DNA from: an uncultured Lachnospiraceae bacterium
Lineage (GTDB): Bacteria; Bacillota; Clostridia; Lachnospirales; Lachnospiraceae
DNA length: 64,000 bases
Direction of reading: 5' to 3'
Assembly: GCA_947382415.1 (NCBI GenBank)
Contig: CANCYO010000003.1
Span: 71,867-135,866, forward strand
Position 1 is the first letter of the stretch. Each line of letters starts with the position of its first letter. The position numbers and the translations under genes were made by a program. The notes under the pieces were generated by a model. That model was not told the origin of the DNA. It worked only from the letters and a program-made list of their open reading frames with translations, and ran no database searches. Shown here one piece after another: positions 26,645 through 33,731 of this stretch.

Positions 26645-28365
26645 ATCTCATTTCCCCTTTCATTCTCTCTCAGCTCTCCCACAAAAGCTCTGTCAGGCGG
26701 CTCCTCCAGCGACAGCTCATAACAGATACCGTCTCCGTCCGCCGCACATCCCCCGGCCGCAGTCCTGACATAACCCATCCCGGGGTATAATTCCTCCACA
26801 GGCTTATTCTTCGCAGTAGGTATATACAGCCCCCTGACACAGGCAAAACCTTCTGCCCGCAGACAGGATTCCACATGTGTCAAAATTCCCTGTTCGATAT
26901 TTTTGCCCATGATCCGGCAGCTCATGACAAACTCCTCAATGACGGGAATCTTACCCGACGCATCCACAATCAGAGCCGCCACCACACCATAATCTCCAAA
27001 ACAATCCTCCACGCGATAGAGGAATATCCTCCTGCCTGCATCCGCAATCAGCGCCTGAACCTCAGCCACGGTATGCCTTCTGGTGGTCAGATTAAACTGA
27101 TTGGTCTTGTTGAGCATATCCGTCAGGCGGTTTACATGCTCCGCCGCATCCACCCGGGTCACCACGATCTGAAGCTGGCGCAGATAATCCTCAAAGTTTA
27201 CGGCATCCTGCTGCAGCCTGTTTCGTCTGGCGTTGTCCGCATACTGCAGCGTCTTTTCCATATCCTCTGCCGTATACGCAGCCTTCTCAAAATAAGTATG
27301 ATAAATCCCCGTCATGGCAGGGGCCAGATCCTCTGCCTTCCCGGGAAACTCCGGCACTGTCACCTCCGGCAGCATCCGGCTCACCAGAAGCCGTTCCTGG
27401 GGATTGTCGTCCCAGAACACAAAGGAATCCAGACCCAGATTCAACTCCCCGGCAAGCTCCCGGAGATTCTCGTCCTTTGCTTTCCAATTGATGCGCATTG
27501 CCGCAAAATGCTCCGGCCGAAGCACCATATTTGGATGCCTTTCCAGAATCTCCCGTGCATCCTCCTCATTATTCTTGGAAACAATGACCAGAAGCACCCC
27601 GTGTCTTTGCATCTGCAGGATCACCCGCTGCAGATTCTTATATGCCAGACCCGTATGCTCCTCGGACAGCACCACCGGATTCTCGTCATGCTCTCCGGCA
27701 AGCCCGCCCCAGAGCGTATTGTCCAGATCCAGCGCAAGCACCTTTTTAGGCGTCCGGTATTCGATCCGCACCCTGTCCAGAATCAGGGCTGCCAGACGCT
27801 TCCCCGCCTCACCGGACAGGAGAATCCGCCCCATATACCACATCTTCGCGGAAAAGGCATTCTCCTCTCCCAGCTTTGTGATCAGACGGTGATAGGGCAG
27901 TATGCGCACATTGGCTTGACGCCCGCACAACTCACGCAGCGCATCGTCCCAGAGCGCCTCCATCCTGAAGCCATCGCTTCCGGCGCCCGCTACCTCCAAT
28001 TCTACGCCCCACAGACAGGCGTCGCTGATATAATAAATACAGTCCTTTGCCAGTGCAGTCTCCAAACCGGAAAACCAGTTTTTTATAGAAGTTTTTGCGG
28101 AGGACTGCTCTGTCTCATGACCCAAAACCTCCATCAGATCCAGCACCAGAAAAGTCACCTCCGGCCGAAAGGCATGATAAGAGGAAGCAGGATTTTTCAA
28201 GATTCCCAGCTCATTCCCATACCCTTCCGTCTCATACACCTGCACGTCCTGCCGCAGAATGCGGATGACGGCATTCATATTCACATTGGAGAGCAGCGCG
28301 ATACGCCTGTTTTGCACGTTATTTTCCATGCCAGTTTTCATGCCCGTTTTCATGCCGTTTTCCAT
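26620..28365 (-). CDS. FkbH-like HAD-IIIC family acyl-ACP loading enzyme
   Basis: About 581 residues from the ATG at 28365, which has AGGGAG six nt upstream. In-frame TTG codons further upstream (28425, 28388) are possible alternatives. An N-terminal SGNH-like region is followed by the HAD motif VLALDLDNTLWGG (DxDxT near residue 213), then SKNNEEDA and FVFWDDNPQER, and a C-terminal GNAT-like domain (VEDCFGDYGVVAALIV, FVMSCRIMGKNIEQ). FkbH-type enzymes load a glyceryl unit from 1,3-bisphosphoglycerate onto an ACP, and relatives activate other small acids. The ACP gene directly downstream supports this. The protein starts with a variable Met-Lys-Thr-Gly repeat. Confidence 0.88.
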   Translation of the reverse strand: MENGMKTGMKTGMENNVQNRRIALLSNVNMNAVIRILRQDVQVYETEGYGNELGILKNPASSYHAFRPEVTFLVLDLMEVLGHETEQSSAKTSIKNWFSGLETALAKDCIYYISDACLWGVELEVAGAGSDGFRMEALWDDALRELCGRQANVRILPYHRLITKLGEENAFSAKMWYMGRILLSGEAGKRLAALILDRVRIEYRTPKKVLALDLDNTLWGGLAGEHDENPVVLSEEHTGLAYKNLQRVILQMQRHGVLLVIVSKNNEEDAREILERHPNMVLRPEHFAAMRINWKAKDENLRELAGELNLGLDSFVFWDDNPQERLLVSRMLPEVTVPEFPGKAEDLAPAMTGIYHTYFEKAAYTAEDMEKTLQYADNARRNRLQQDAVNFEDYLRQLQIVVTRVDAAEHVNRLTDMLNKTNQFNLTTRRHTVAEVQALIADAGRRIFLYRVEDCFGDYGVVAALIVDASGKIPVIEEFVMSCRIMGKNIEQGILTHVESCLRAEGFACVRGLYIPTAKNKPVEELYPGMGYVRTAAGGCAADGDGICYELSLEEPPDRAFVGELRENERGNEICRRKSSL

Positions 28366-28439
28366 ATCAGTCTCCCTGTCAGCCCCCAACTCAATTTCCC
28401 TGCCAGTCTCCCTGTCAGCCTCCAACTTAATTTCCCTGT
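28330..28439. repeat. Three 12-bp units plus a 36-bp tandem duplication at the pseF/fkbH-like junction
   Basis: Units of 12 bp at 28330-28341, 28342-28353 and 28354-28365 encode the Gly-Met-Lys-Thr repeat. Directly upstream, 28368-28403 and 28404-28439 are two copies of one 36-bp sequence with three mismatches. They span the pseF stop codon and the candidate starts of the FkbH-like gene, duplicating a ribosome site plus TTG start. Confidence 0.85.
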
Positions 28440-29161
28440 CTCATCAGCCTGTATTTCATCTCGGCAATCTCCCAGTCCGTCTGATTGTCGATATCCTGGA
28501 CCTCAAGCTCAGACACTACCATGGGCAGGATATTGCCCAGCATAAGCTTCCTGTTTATCTGATAGGCCTGTGTGCGGAACACATAAAACTGTCCCACGTC
28601 ATGATAATGGGGAACCAGATCCTGAGAACGGCTGTCCAGATATTCCGGGTACTCAAACACCAGCCTCTCGTTCTCCACGATCATGGCCCGCTGGGGCGGA
28701 TAAGAAAATGCCACCACAGGGATCAACGTGTCCGCATCGCTGTTTTCCAGCTTCTCCACCGCAAGCTTCAGTTTCTCTGCCGTCACAAAGGGGGCTGTGG
28801 GATAGATGCACACGCCCATGTCAAAACGCTGTCCCCTCTTTTCGTATTCCGCCAGCACCTCCAGCAGTACATCATTGGTGGTGGCAAAATCCCCCGCTGT
28901 CTCCGCACTCCTGTAAAAGGGTATCTCCGCGCCATACTGCGCGGCAACCCCGGCGATCTCCTCATCGTCCGTTGACACCATCACCGTCTGGAAAATTCCC
29001 GACTCCAGCGCCGCCTGAATGGAATAGGCCAGAATGGGTTTGCCGCAGAATTCCCTGATATTTTTCCGGGGTATGCGCTTACTGCCGCCCCTGGCCGTTA
29101 TGATCGCAATTCTTCTATTCTCAGCTTTTTGTTCAGCTTTTTGCTCAGTTTTTTGTTCCAT
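28427..29161 (-). CDS. pseF: CMP-pseudaminic acid cytidylyltransferase (PseF/NeuA family)
   Basis: 244 residues. It activates the nonulosonic acid with CTP, giving the CMP-sugar donor. Key segments are RRIAIITARGGSKRIPRKNIREFCGKPILAYSI, VSTDDEEIAG, YPTAPFVTAEKL, VPHYHDVGQFYVFR and VQDIDNQTDWEIAE, all typical of PseF. The first 14 residues are a short repeat (EQKTEQKAEQKAE) encoded by three 12-bp units and are not part of the usual fold. GGGAG lies six nt before the ATG. It overlaps the GT2 gene by 17 bp. Confidence 0.93.
   Translation of the reverse strand: MEQKTEQKAEQKAENRRIAIITARGGSKRIPRKNIREFCGKPILAYSIQAALESGIFQTVMVSTDDEEIAGVAAQYGAEIPFYRSAETAGDFATTNDVLLEVLAEYEKRGQRFDMGVCIYPTAPFVTAEKLKLAVEKLENSDADTLIPVVAFSYPPQRAMIVENERLVFEYPEYLDSRSQDLVPHYHDVGQFYVFRTQAYQINRKLMLGNILPMVVSELEVQDIDNQTDWEIAEMKYRLMRQGN
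29121..29156. repeat. Three tandem 12-bp units at the 5' end of pseF
   Basis: Units at 29121-29132, 29133-29144 and 29145-29156 share TCAG(C/T)TTTTTG on the + strand and encode repeated Glu-Gln-Lys-Ala/Thr immediately after the start codon. Confidence 0.85.
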
Positions 29162-30212
29162 CGCCCGCTCCCTTCTGCCGCCTCATTTTAAGCCTCAGCC
29201 GCCGGATAAACAATTTTATCCGATAGTACCAGAAGAATTTCAGATCCGACTCCGCCTGCATGGCGATCAGCCGCTGTTCCTCCTCACCGGTAAACTGTCT
29301 GTAATATTCGTTGGCCCGAAATCCCGGAAAACGCTCCCTGACGCCCCTCCTGAGCTCCTTTACAAAGGACAGCTTCGGATGCCGGACTCCCGACATATAG
29401 GAAAACAGGGTGATCACATAATACAGCTCACTAAAACGGTACTCAATCTCCGCATGGTAAACATCCAGAAATCCCCGCATTTTACATTCCCCGTACAAAA
29501 GCTCCGCAGCCTTCATCCGATCCCTGCACTTTTCCTCCGTGATGTGATGCACCGTGGAAACGTCGTGCTGATAATAATAGTACATGGGCTCCTCCACCCG
29601 CTCAAACCGGGTGAAATACAGGGACCACAGCGGCCCCGCACAATTATCCTCATAAAATATACCCTCGGGAAAGCTGAGACGATTCTGCCTGATGACCTCA
29701 TGCCTGTAAATCTTAAGTACCATACTGCCGGGGCGCATGAGTAGCTTTCGGTGCTTCTCCTCGTTCAGCTCTCCGGTCTGGTCCGCGGAATTATTCTGCA
29801 CCACAGCTCCCACAGTCATGGTATGTTCCCGCACCAGACTGTAGTCGCAGCCCACCATGTCGGCCCCGGTCTCCTCCGCCCGCCCAAGAAGCTTCTCGTA
29901 ATAATCCGGCGTCACCCAGTCGTCGCTGTCTATAAACCCGATCCACTCCCCTGATGCGGCCCTCAAGCCCTCGTTTTTCGCTCCGCCCTGACGCCGGTTT
30001 CTCTCATAATGGATCACTTTTACAAGCCCTGGGTACTTTCCCTCATAATCCCGGAGAATCTCCAGAGAGTTGTCCGTGGAGGCGTCGTCCACCGCTATAA
30101 TCTCATAATCGGACTTGTCAAGCGTCTGGCCCGTCAGCGAGTCCATGCAAAAATGAAGTTTTCCACCGGATGCCATGTTGTAGACAGGCACGATGACACT
30201 CAGACGTAACAT
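29145..30212 (-). CDS. GT2-family glycosyltransferase
   Basis: 355 residues. The GT-A domain shows LSVIVPVYNMASGGKLHFCMDSLTGQT, IAVDDASTDNSLEIL, RRQGGAKNEGLRAASGEWIGF and the DxD-type IDSDDWV. A later FYEDNCAGPLWSL is the usual acceptor-side ED motif. The C-terminal 150 residues are helical and basic (RIKLFIRRLRLKMRRQKG), suggesting membrane association. The sugar is unknown. It is one base from the upstream ABC transporter stop and likely acts on the lipid-linked repeat unit before flipping. Confidence 0.9.
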   Translation of the reverse strand: MLRLSVIVPVYNMASGGKLHFCMDSLTGQTLDKSDYEIIAVDDASTDNSLEILRDYEGKYPGLVKVIHYERNRRQGGAKNEGLRAASGEWIGFIDSDDWVTPDYYEKLLGRAEETGADMVGCDYSLVREHTMTVGAVVQNNSADQTGELNEEKHRKLLMRPGSMVLKIYRHEVIRQNRLSFPEGIFYEDNCAGPLWSLYFTRFERVEEPMYYYYQHDVSTVHHITEEKCRDRMKAAELLYGECKMRGFLDVYHAEIEYRFSELYYVITLFSYMSGVRHPKLSFVKELRRGVRERFPGFRANEYYRQFTGEEEQRLIAMQAESDLKFFWYYRIKLFIRRLRLKMRRQKGAGDGTKN

Positions 30213-30213
30213 T

Positions 30214-31962
30214 CTATAAACTACCCCTTTCGATCACTGCCTTCCCGTCCTCCACACGATACACCAGATCGCATTTCTCAATGGTCTGCAGCCTGTGCGC
30301 AATGATGATCAGGGTCTTTCTCCCGTGGAGCCTGTTGATGGATTCCATGATTGCGGCTTCCGTGTCATTGTCCAGGGCGGAAGTGGCCTCGTCCAGGATC
30401 AATACCTCGGGATTGTTGTAGAGTGCCCGGGCAATGCCGATGCGCTGACGCTGTCCGCCGGAGAGCCGGATGCCCCGCTCGCCGATTCCTGTGTCCAGTC
30501 CTTCCGGCAAAGTCCTGATAAACTCATCAAGCTGCGCTTCCCGCAGAACCTCCCAGAGACGTTCCTCATCAATTTTATCATCCGGCACACCGAAGGCCAC
30601 ATTCCGCCGGATGGTATCGTCCAGCATGAAAATCATCTGAGGGATATAACCCACATTTTTCAGCCATTTGCGATACTGTGTTCGGGTGTCCACGCCGTCC
30701 GCCAGCACCACGCCGCTCCGAACCTGCAAAAGACCCAGCAGAATATCCACCACCGTGCTTTTGCCCGCCCCGGAGGTTCCCACGATACCCACTGAGGAAC
30801 CCACGGGAACCGTAAGCCCGGCATGGTCAAAGATCAGCTTGTCCGTACCCGGATAAGCGTAAGTAATATCCCTTAATTCAATGGACTTTTTAACGGGAAG
30901 CTTTTCCTCCTCGTCGGTGGCGAAGGACATATCCACCTTCTCCCCGCTGATCTCGTCCTGAAGATTGTCGCTGACTCCCATAAAGAAAGGCTCAAAATAA
31001 GCGATGGAATTCATCTGATTGTTGATCCGGTTCACACAGGGAAGCAGAATAAAAGCCGCTGCAGCCAGGGTGGAAAACACGGTCAGCATATTCTCCGTAG
31101 GCACCCCCGTCACCACCAGATAAATCATATAGCCCACCATAGTGGCCACACAGGCCGCCTCGATGAGCAGCTTCGGAATATTGTTGTATAGGCTGTAGCG
31201 CTGTACGGCGTTCACATATCCCTGCCCGCATTTTTTGTACTCATTTACAAAATACTGCTCCTTGGCGGCGATCTTTACTTCCTTGATGCCTTGCACCGTC
31301 TGGGATATCCACTTGAACAGGCTGCTGTAATAATCCTGATTATCCTTCCCTGCCTTGTACATGATGGGCTTTAACACCACCTTGACGCCAAACATCAATA
31401 TCAGCATCACCACGGCCAAAAGCACGGTCATGGTTCCGTTGGTGATAAAGCAGTAGATGATGATAAATAAAGACACCACACCGTCGGACATCATCTGCAG
31501 AAGCGCCAAGATCAGCGCATACATATTGTTCACATCTGAGGTGATGCTCCGCTGCACCACAGCCGTGTCCGCGTTCAGATAAAATTCATAGCTCCTGCGC
31601 AGATAATTACGCATCATGCGCTCGGAGGTACGAAACTGATTGGTGTAGACAAATGCGAAGGTCAGCTTCTGCTGAACAAATAAAAATACGTTCTTAACCA
31701 CAAAGGTTGCGATCAACAGAGCCATGATACTTACCGCAAAGGTCTCATAATCGGGACTGCCGAAAAGATTATAGACCCATGAAGCGATCCGGCTGTTCTG
31801 CACAGCCGCAGGATCTATGACAATATTGACCACCTGCACTAAAAGTCCCACTCCGGCAGTCTGTAAAAAGGCTCCGATTACCATAAGGACCATCAGCCCC
31901 GCCATGGTGCGCTTCTGCTTTTTATCCAATAAGATCTGAAGCTTCTTTATTATCTGCAACAT
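30214..31962 (-). CDS. ABC transporter with fused permease and ATPase (PglK/MsbA-like flippase)
   Basis: 582 residues. Six transmembrane helices fill the first 320 residues. The ATPase has Walker A GTSGAGKST, Q-loop YIPQMIFMLDD, signature LSGGQRQRIGIARAL, Walker B VLILDEATSALD and the H-loop IIIAHRL. Half-size transporters of this type flip lipid-linked oligosaccharides or sugar lipids. Its place between the sugar-activating genes and the GT52-like transferase supports a flippase role. I chose the ATG at 31962 because GAGG is seven nt upstream. Confidence 0.9.
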   Translation of the reverse strand: MLQIIKKLQILLDKKQKRTMAGLMVLMVIGAFLQTAGVGLLVQVVNIVIDPAAVQNSRIASWVYNLFGSPDYETFAVSIMALLIATFVVKNVFLFVQQKLTFAFVYTNQFRTSERMMRNYLRRSYEFYLNADTAVVQRSITSDVNNMYALILALLQMMSDGVVSLFIIIYCFITNGTMTVLLAVVMLILMFGVKVVLKPIMYKAGKDNQDYYSSLFKWISQTVQGIKEVKIAAKEQYFVNEYKKCGQGYVNAVQRYSLYNNIPKLLIEAACVATMVGYMIYLVVTGVPTENMLTVFSTLAAAAFILLPCVNRINNQMNSIAYFEPFFMGVSDNLQDEISGEKVDMSFATDEEEKLPVKKSIELRDITYAYPGTDKLIFDHAGLTVPVGSSVGIVGTSGAGKSTVVDILLGLLQVRSGVVLADGVDTRTQYRKWLKNVGYIPQMIFMLDDTIRRNVAFGVPDDKIDEERLWEVLREAQLDEFIRTLPEGLDTGIGERGIRLSGGQRQRIGIARALYNNPEVLILDEATSALDNDTEAAIMESINRLHGRKTLIIIAHRLQTIEKCDLVYRVEDGKAVIERGSL

Positions 31963-31980
31963 TCTCACACCTCTTGTACT

Positions 31981-33180
31981 TTACTGACTCGGAGAATCCT
32001 TTCGCCGCGTGATACCCACCTGCTCATTCTGCCTGTGAATCAGGGGATCCTCATAGGCATCCATAAAGTCCTCTCCCAGCCGCACCACCTCATCCGCAAA
32101 CTGAATGGCCTTGATCTCCGTAAGCACAGCCACCACCTTCCGAAACTTAAGTCCCGGAAAAAAGTTCAGCATTTCCATGGGAACGGTGGCGTCAAACTGC
32201 GGATATTCGCCAAACAGGGTCTGATAATCAAGCTCGTCTCTGGGATGGGGCTTCAGAAAAATCGTGCCCTCGGGCTCGTACATTTTAATAATATCTCTGA
32301 ATATACGCTCCCGCACATCCAGTGTACACAGGGGATCAGTCAGGATCAGGATCTTGTCTCCCACCTCGCTGCTCTCCCTGATCTGGCGCTCCAGCTTCTC
32401 TCTGTCCCGGATAAAAGCCTGCAGGATGATCTGCTTGTCCTCCTCCGTCAGCCGGTCCACCAGCGCCTGTCTGGGCTCCTCGATATAGCGGGGGCAGGGG
32501 TACTGAATCGCGGATATATCATTGACCTCCATGTCCAGACAATACTTCCCATATCCGTTCTGCACAAAGATCAGATTCAGGCGGCGGGACAGAAAGGCTT
32601 TTAATGCAAAATGCCCTCTGTTGTCATAGCGGGCCGCGTCAAAATTCTTCAGACAGTTCAGCCCGTCCTCCAGCGCATGATAGGGAATCTTTTTTTGGTT
32701 CAGGTAATACCCGATGGGATCAGAGTCGCAGTAGACGTAGACATCCTTATACTCTTTAAAATCAACAGGGATATAAGGTTCCTGCAGCGCGGCGTAGCGT
32801 CTTGTAAAACGGATGCGCCTGAACAGATTGCCCAGAAAACCTCCGGCTGATTTTCCTGCCGGTTCTTTTCTGAGACTGACCAGCTCCGGGAAACAGCTCT
32901 CATTTTTCTCGTCAAATTCCAATACCCGGGCAAAGAGTCCCGTACTCTCCACACGCTCCTTCAGATTCTCAAAATGGCAGGACATTTTCGAGAGCACAAG
33001 GGTCGCTCTGCCCCTTTTTTCACGGGGGAGCTTCAGTTCCTTCAAAAAGGTTACATACACATGATAATAGGTGTGGCAGACATAGATTCTGTCTTTTGCT
33101 TTCTGATTGTCTTTATTGCTGATATTTTTGTTGATGATATTTTTGTTGTTTATCTGATCTTTGTTTTTATTTTTACCCAT
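31981..33180 (-). CDS. GT52-like (sialyltransferase-type) glycosyltransferase
   Basis: 399 residues. After an Asn/Lys-rich N-terminal repeat of about 30 residues the protein starts DRIYVCHTYYHVYVTFLKELK. It continues with YVYCDSDPIGYYLNQKKIPYHALEDGLN, ILILTDPLCTLDVRERIFRD, FLKPHPRDELDY and the FFPGLKFRKVVAVLTEIKAIQFADEVVRLG end. The ALEDG, LTDP and KPHPRD pattern fits GT52/polysialyltransferase-like enzymes that use CMP-nonulosonates. It is therefore the best candidate for transferring the CMP-Pse made by PseF. It is the first gene of the long operon. Confidence 0.75.
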   Translation of the reverse strand: MGKNKNKDQINNKNIINKNISNKDNQKAKDRIYVCHTYYHVYVTFLKELKLPREKRGRATLVLSKMSCHFENLKERVESTGLFARVLEFDEKNESCFPELVSLRKEPAGKSAGGFLGNLFRRIRFTRRYAALQEPYIPVDFKEYKDVYVYCDSDPIGYYLNQKKIPYHALEDGLNCLKNFDAARYDNRGHFALKAFLSRRLNLIFVQNGYGKYCLDMEVNDISAIQYPCPRYIEEPRQALVDRLTEEDKQIILQAFIRDREKLERQIRESSEVGDKILILTDPLCTLDVRERIFRDIIKMYEPEGTIFLKPHPRDELDYQTLFGEYPQFDATVPMEMLNFFPGLKFRKVVAVLTEIKAIQFADEVVRLGEDFMDAYEDPLIHRQNEQVGITRRKDSPSQ

Positions 33181-33209
33181 TTGTCTCGCCTGCTTTGGCT
33201 GAAGGTCAT

Positions 33210-33278
33210 GTTTAGCCTTTGGCCTTTATATTTAGCCTTTGAATTTAGCCTCTGAATCTGGCTTCCAAATTAGCCTCT
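33210..33278. repeat. Degenerate repeats in the 5' leader of the glycan operon
   Basis: The leader contains four to five imperfect copies of TTTAGCCTTTGAA-like sequence (on the mRNA: AAAGGCTAAAT), spaced 13-26 nt apart. They lie between the predicted transcription start (about 33272) and the ATG at 33180. Function is not known. Confidence 0.7.
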
Positions 33279-33307
33279 ATTGTACCACATCTTTCCGGCT
33301 TAGTAAA
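33279..33307 (-). promoter_or_regulatory. Extended -10 promoter of the Pse/GT operon
   Basis: On the minus strand TTTACT (33307-33302), a 17-nt spacer and TACAAT (33284-33279) with an upstream TG (TGGTACAAT) form an extended -10 promoter. It points at the GT52-like gene and probably drives the operon down to 12.8 kb. Confidence 0.7.
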
Positions 33308-33395
33308 ACTTTCCATTCCAATATTTAGAAAAAACCTCGTAAAATTAAGAAAAGCACAAGAATCTCTTTGCTGTTTTGTGTCAAATGCGGCAATT

Positions 33396-33694
33396 GCTGT
33401 TGCTGCGTTCGGGCGGTGTTCGGCCAGTGTCGGCAGTGGGAGACAGGGCGGAATCGGCAGACGGGCTGCGGTTGGGTGTTTTCTAATAGTGCGTCCGGGA
33501 ATATTGCAATTTACGGGTCGGTTCTGAAGTGCATCCATGCACTGCAGAACCTGAAATGCGCATCCGTGCGCATTTCACCCTCGTCTGCGGTACGCACTAT
33601 AAGAAAACGCTCCAACCTCCGCCAAATGTCTGCCGATTCCGCCCTGTCTCCCACTGCCTCGATACCAGCCGAATGCAGCAATGGCAAATAATGC
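33396..33694. repeat. About 300-bp imperfect palindromic element with two internal hairpins
   Basis: The arms 33396-33494 and 33592-33694 are inverted copies. They include a perfect 31-bp match (33432-33462 against 33628-33658) and a second block of about 25 bp (33470-33494 against 33592-33617). The 97-nt centre holds two perfect hairpins: 33520-33551 (outer GGTTCTG/CAGAACC, inner AGTGCAT/ATGCACT) and 33552-33577 (TGAAATGCGCA/TGCGCATTTCA). No transposase or conserved ORF is present. It occupies the 430-nt gap between two minus-strand units. It may be a MITE-like or structured-RNA intergenic repeat. Confidence 0.9.
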
Positions 33695-33731
33695 GTGATA
33701 CCGATAAAACTGCACCGGGGTTTATTATTAA

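Noticed and set aside
33368..33691. A Cys-rich 107-codon frame within the palindromic element, and a 97-codon frame on the other strand
   Set aside because: Both run through an inverted repeat and lack ribosome sites and recognisable motifs, so chance open frames are more likely.
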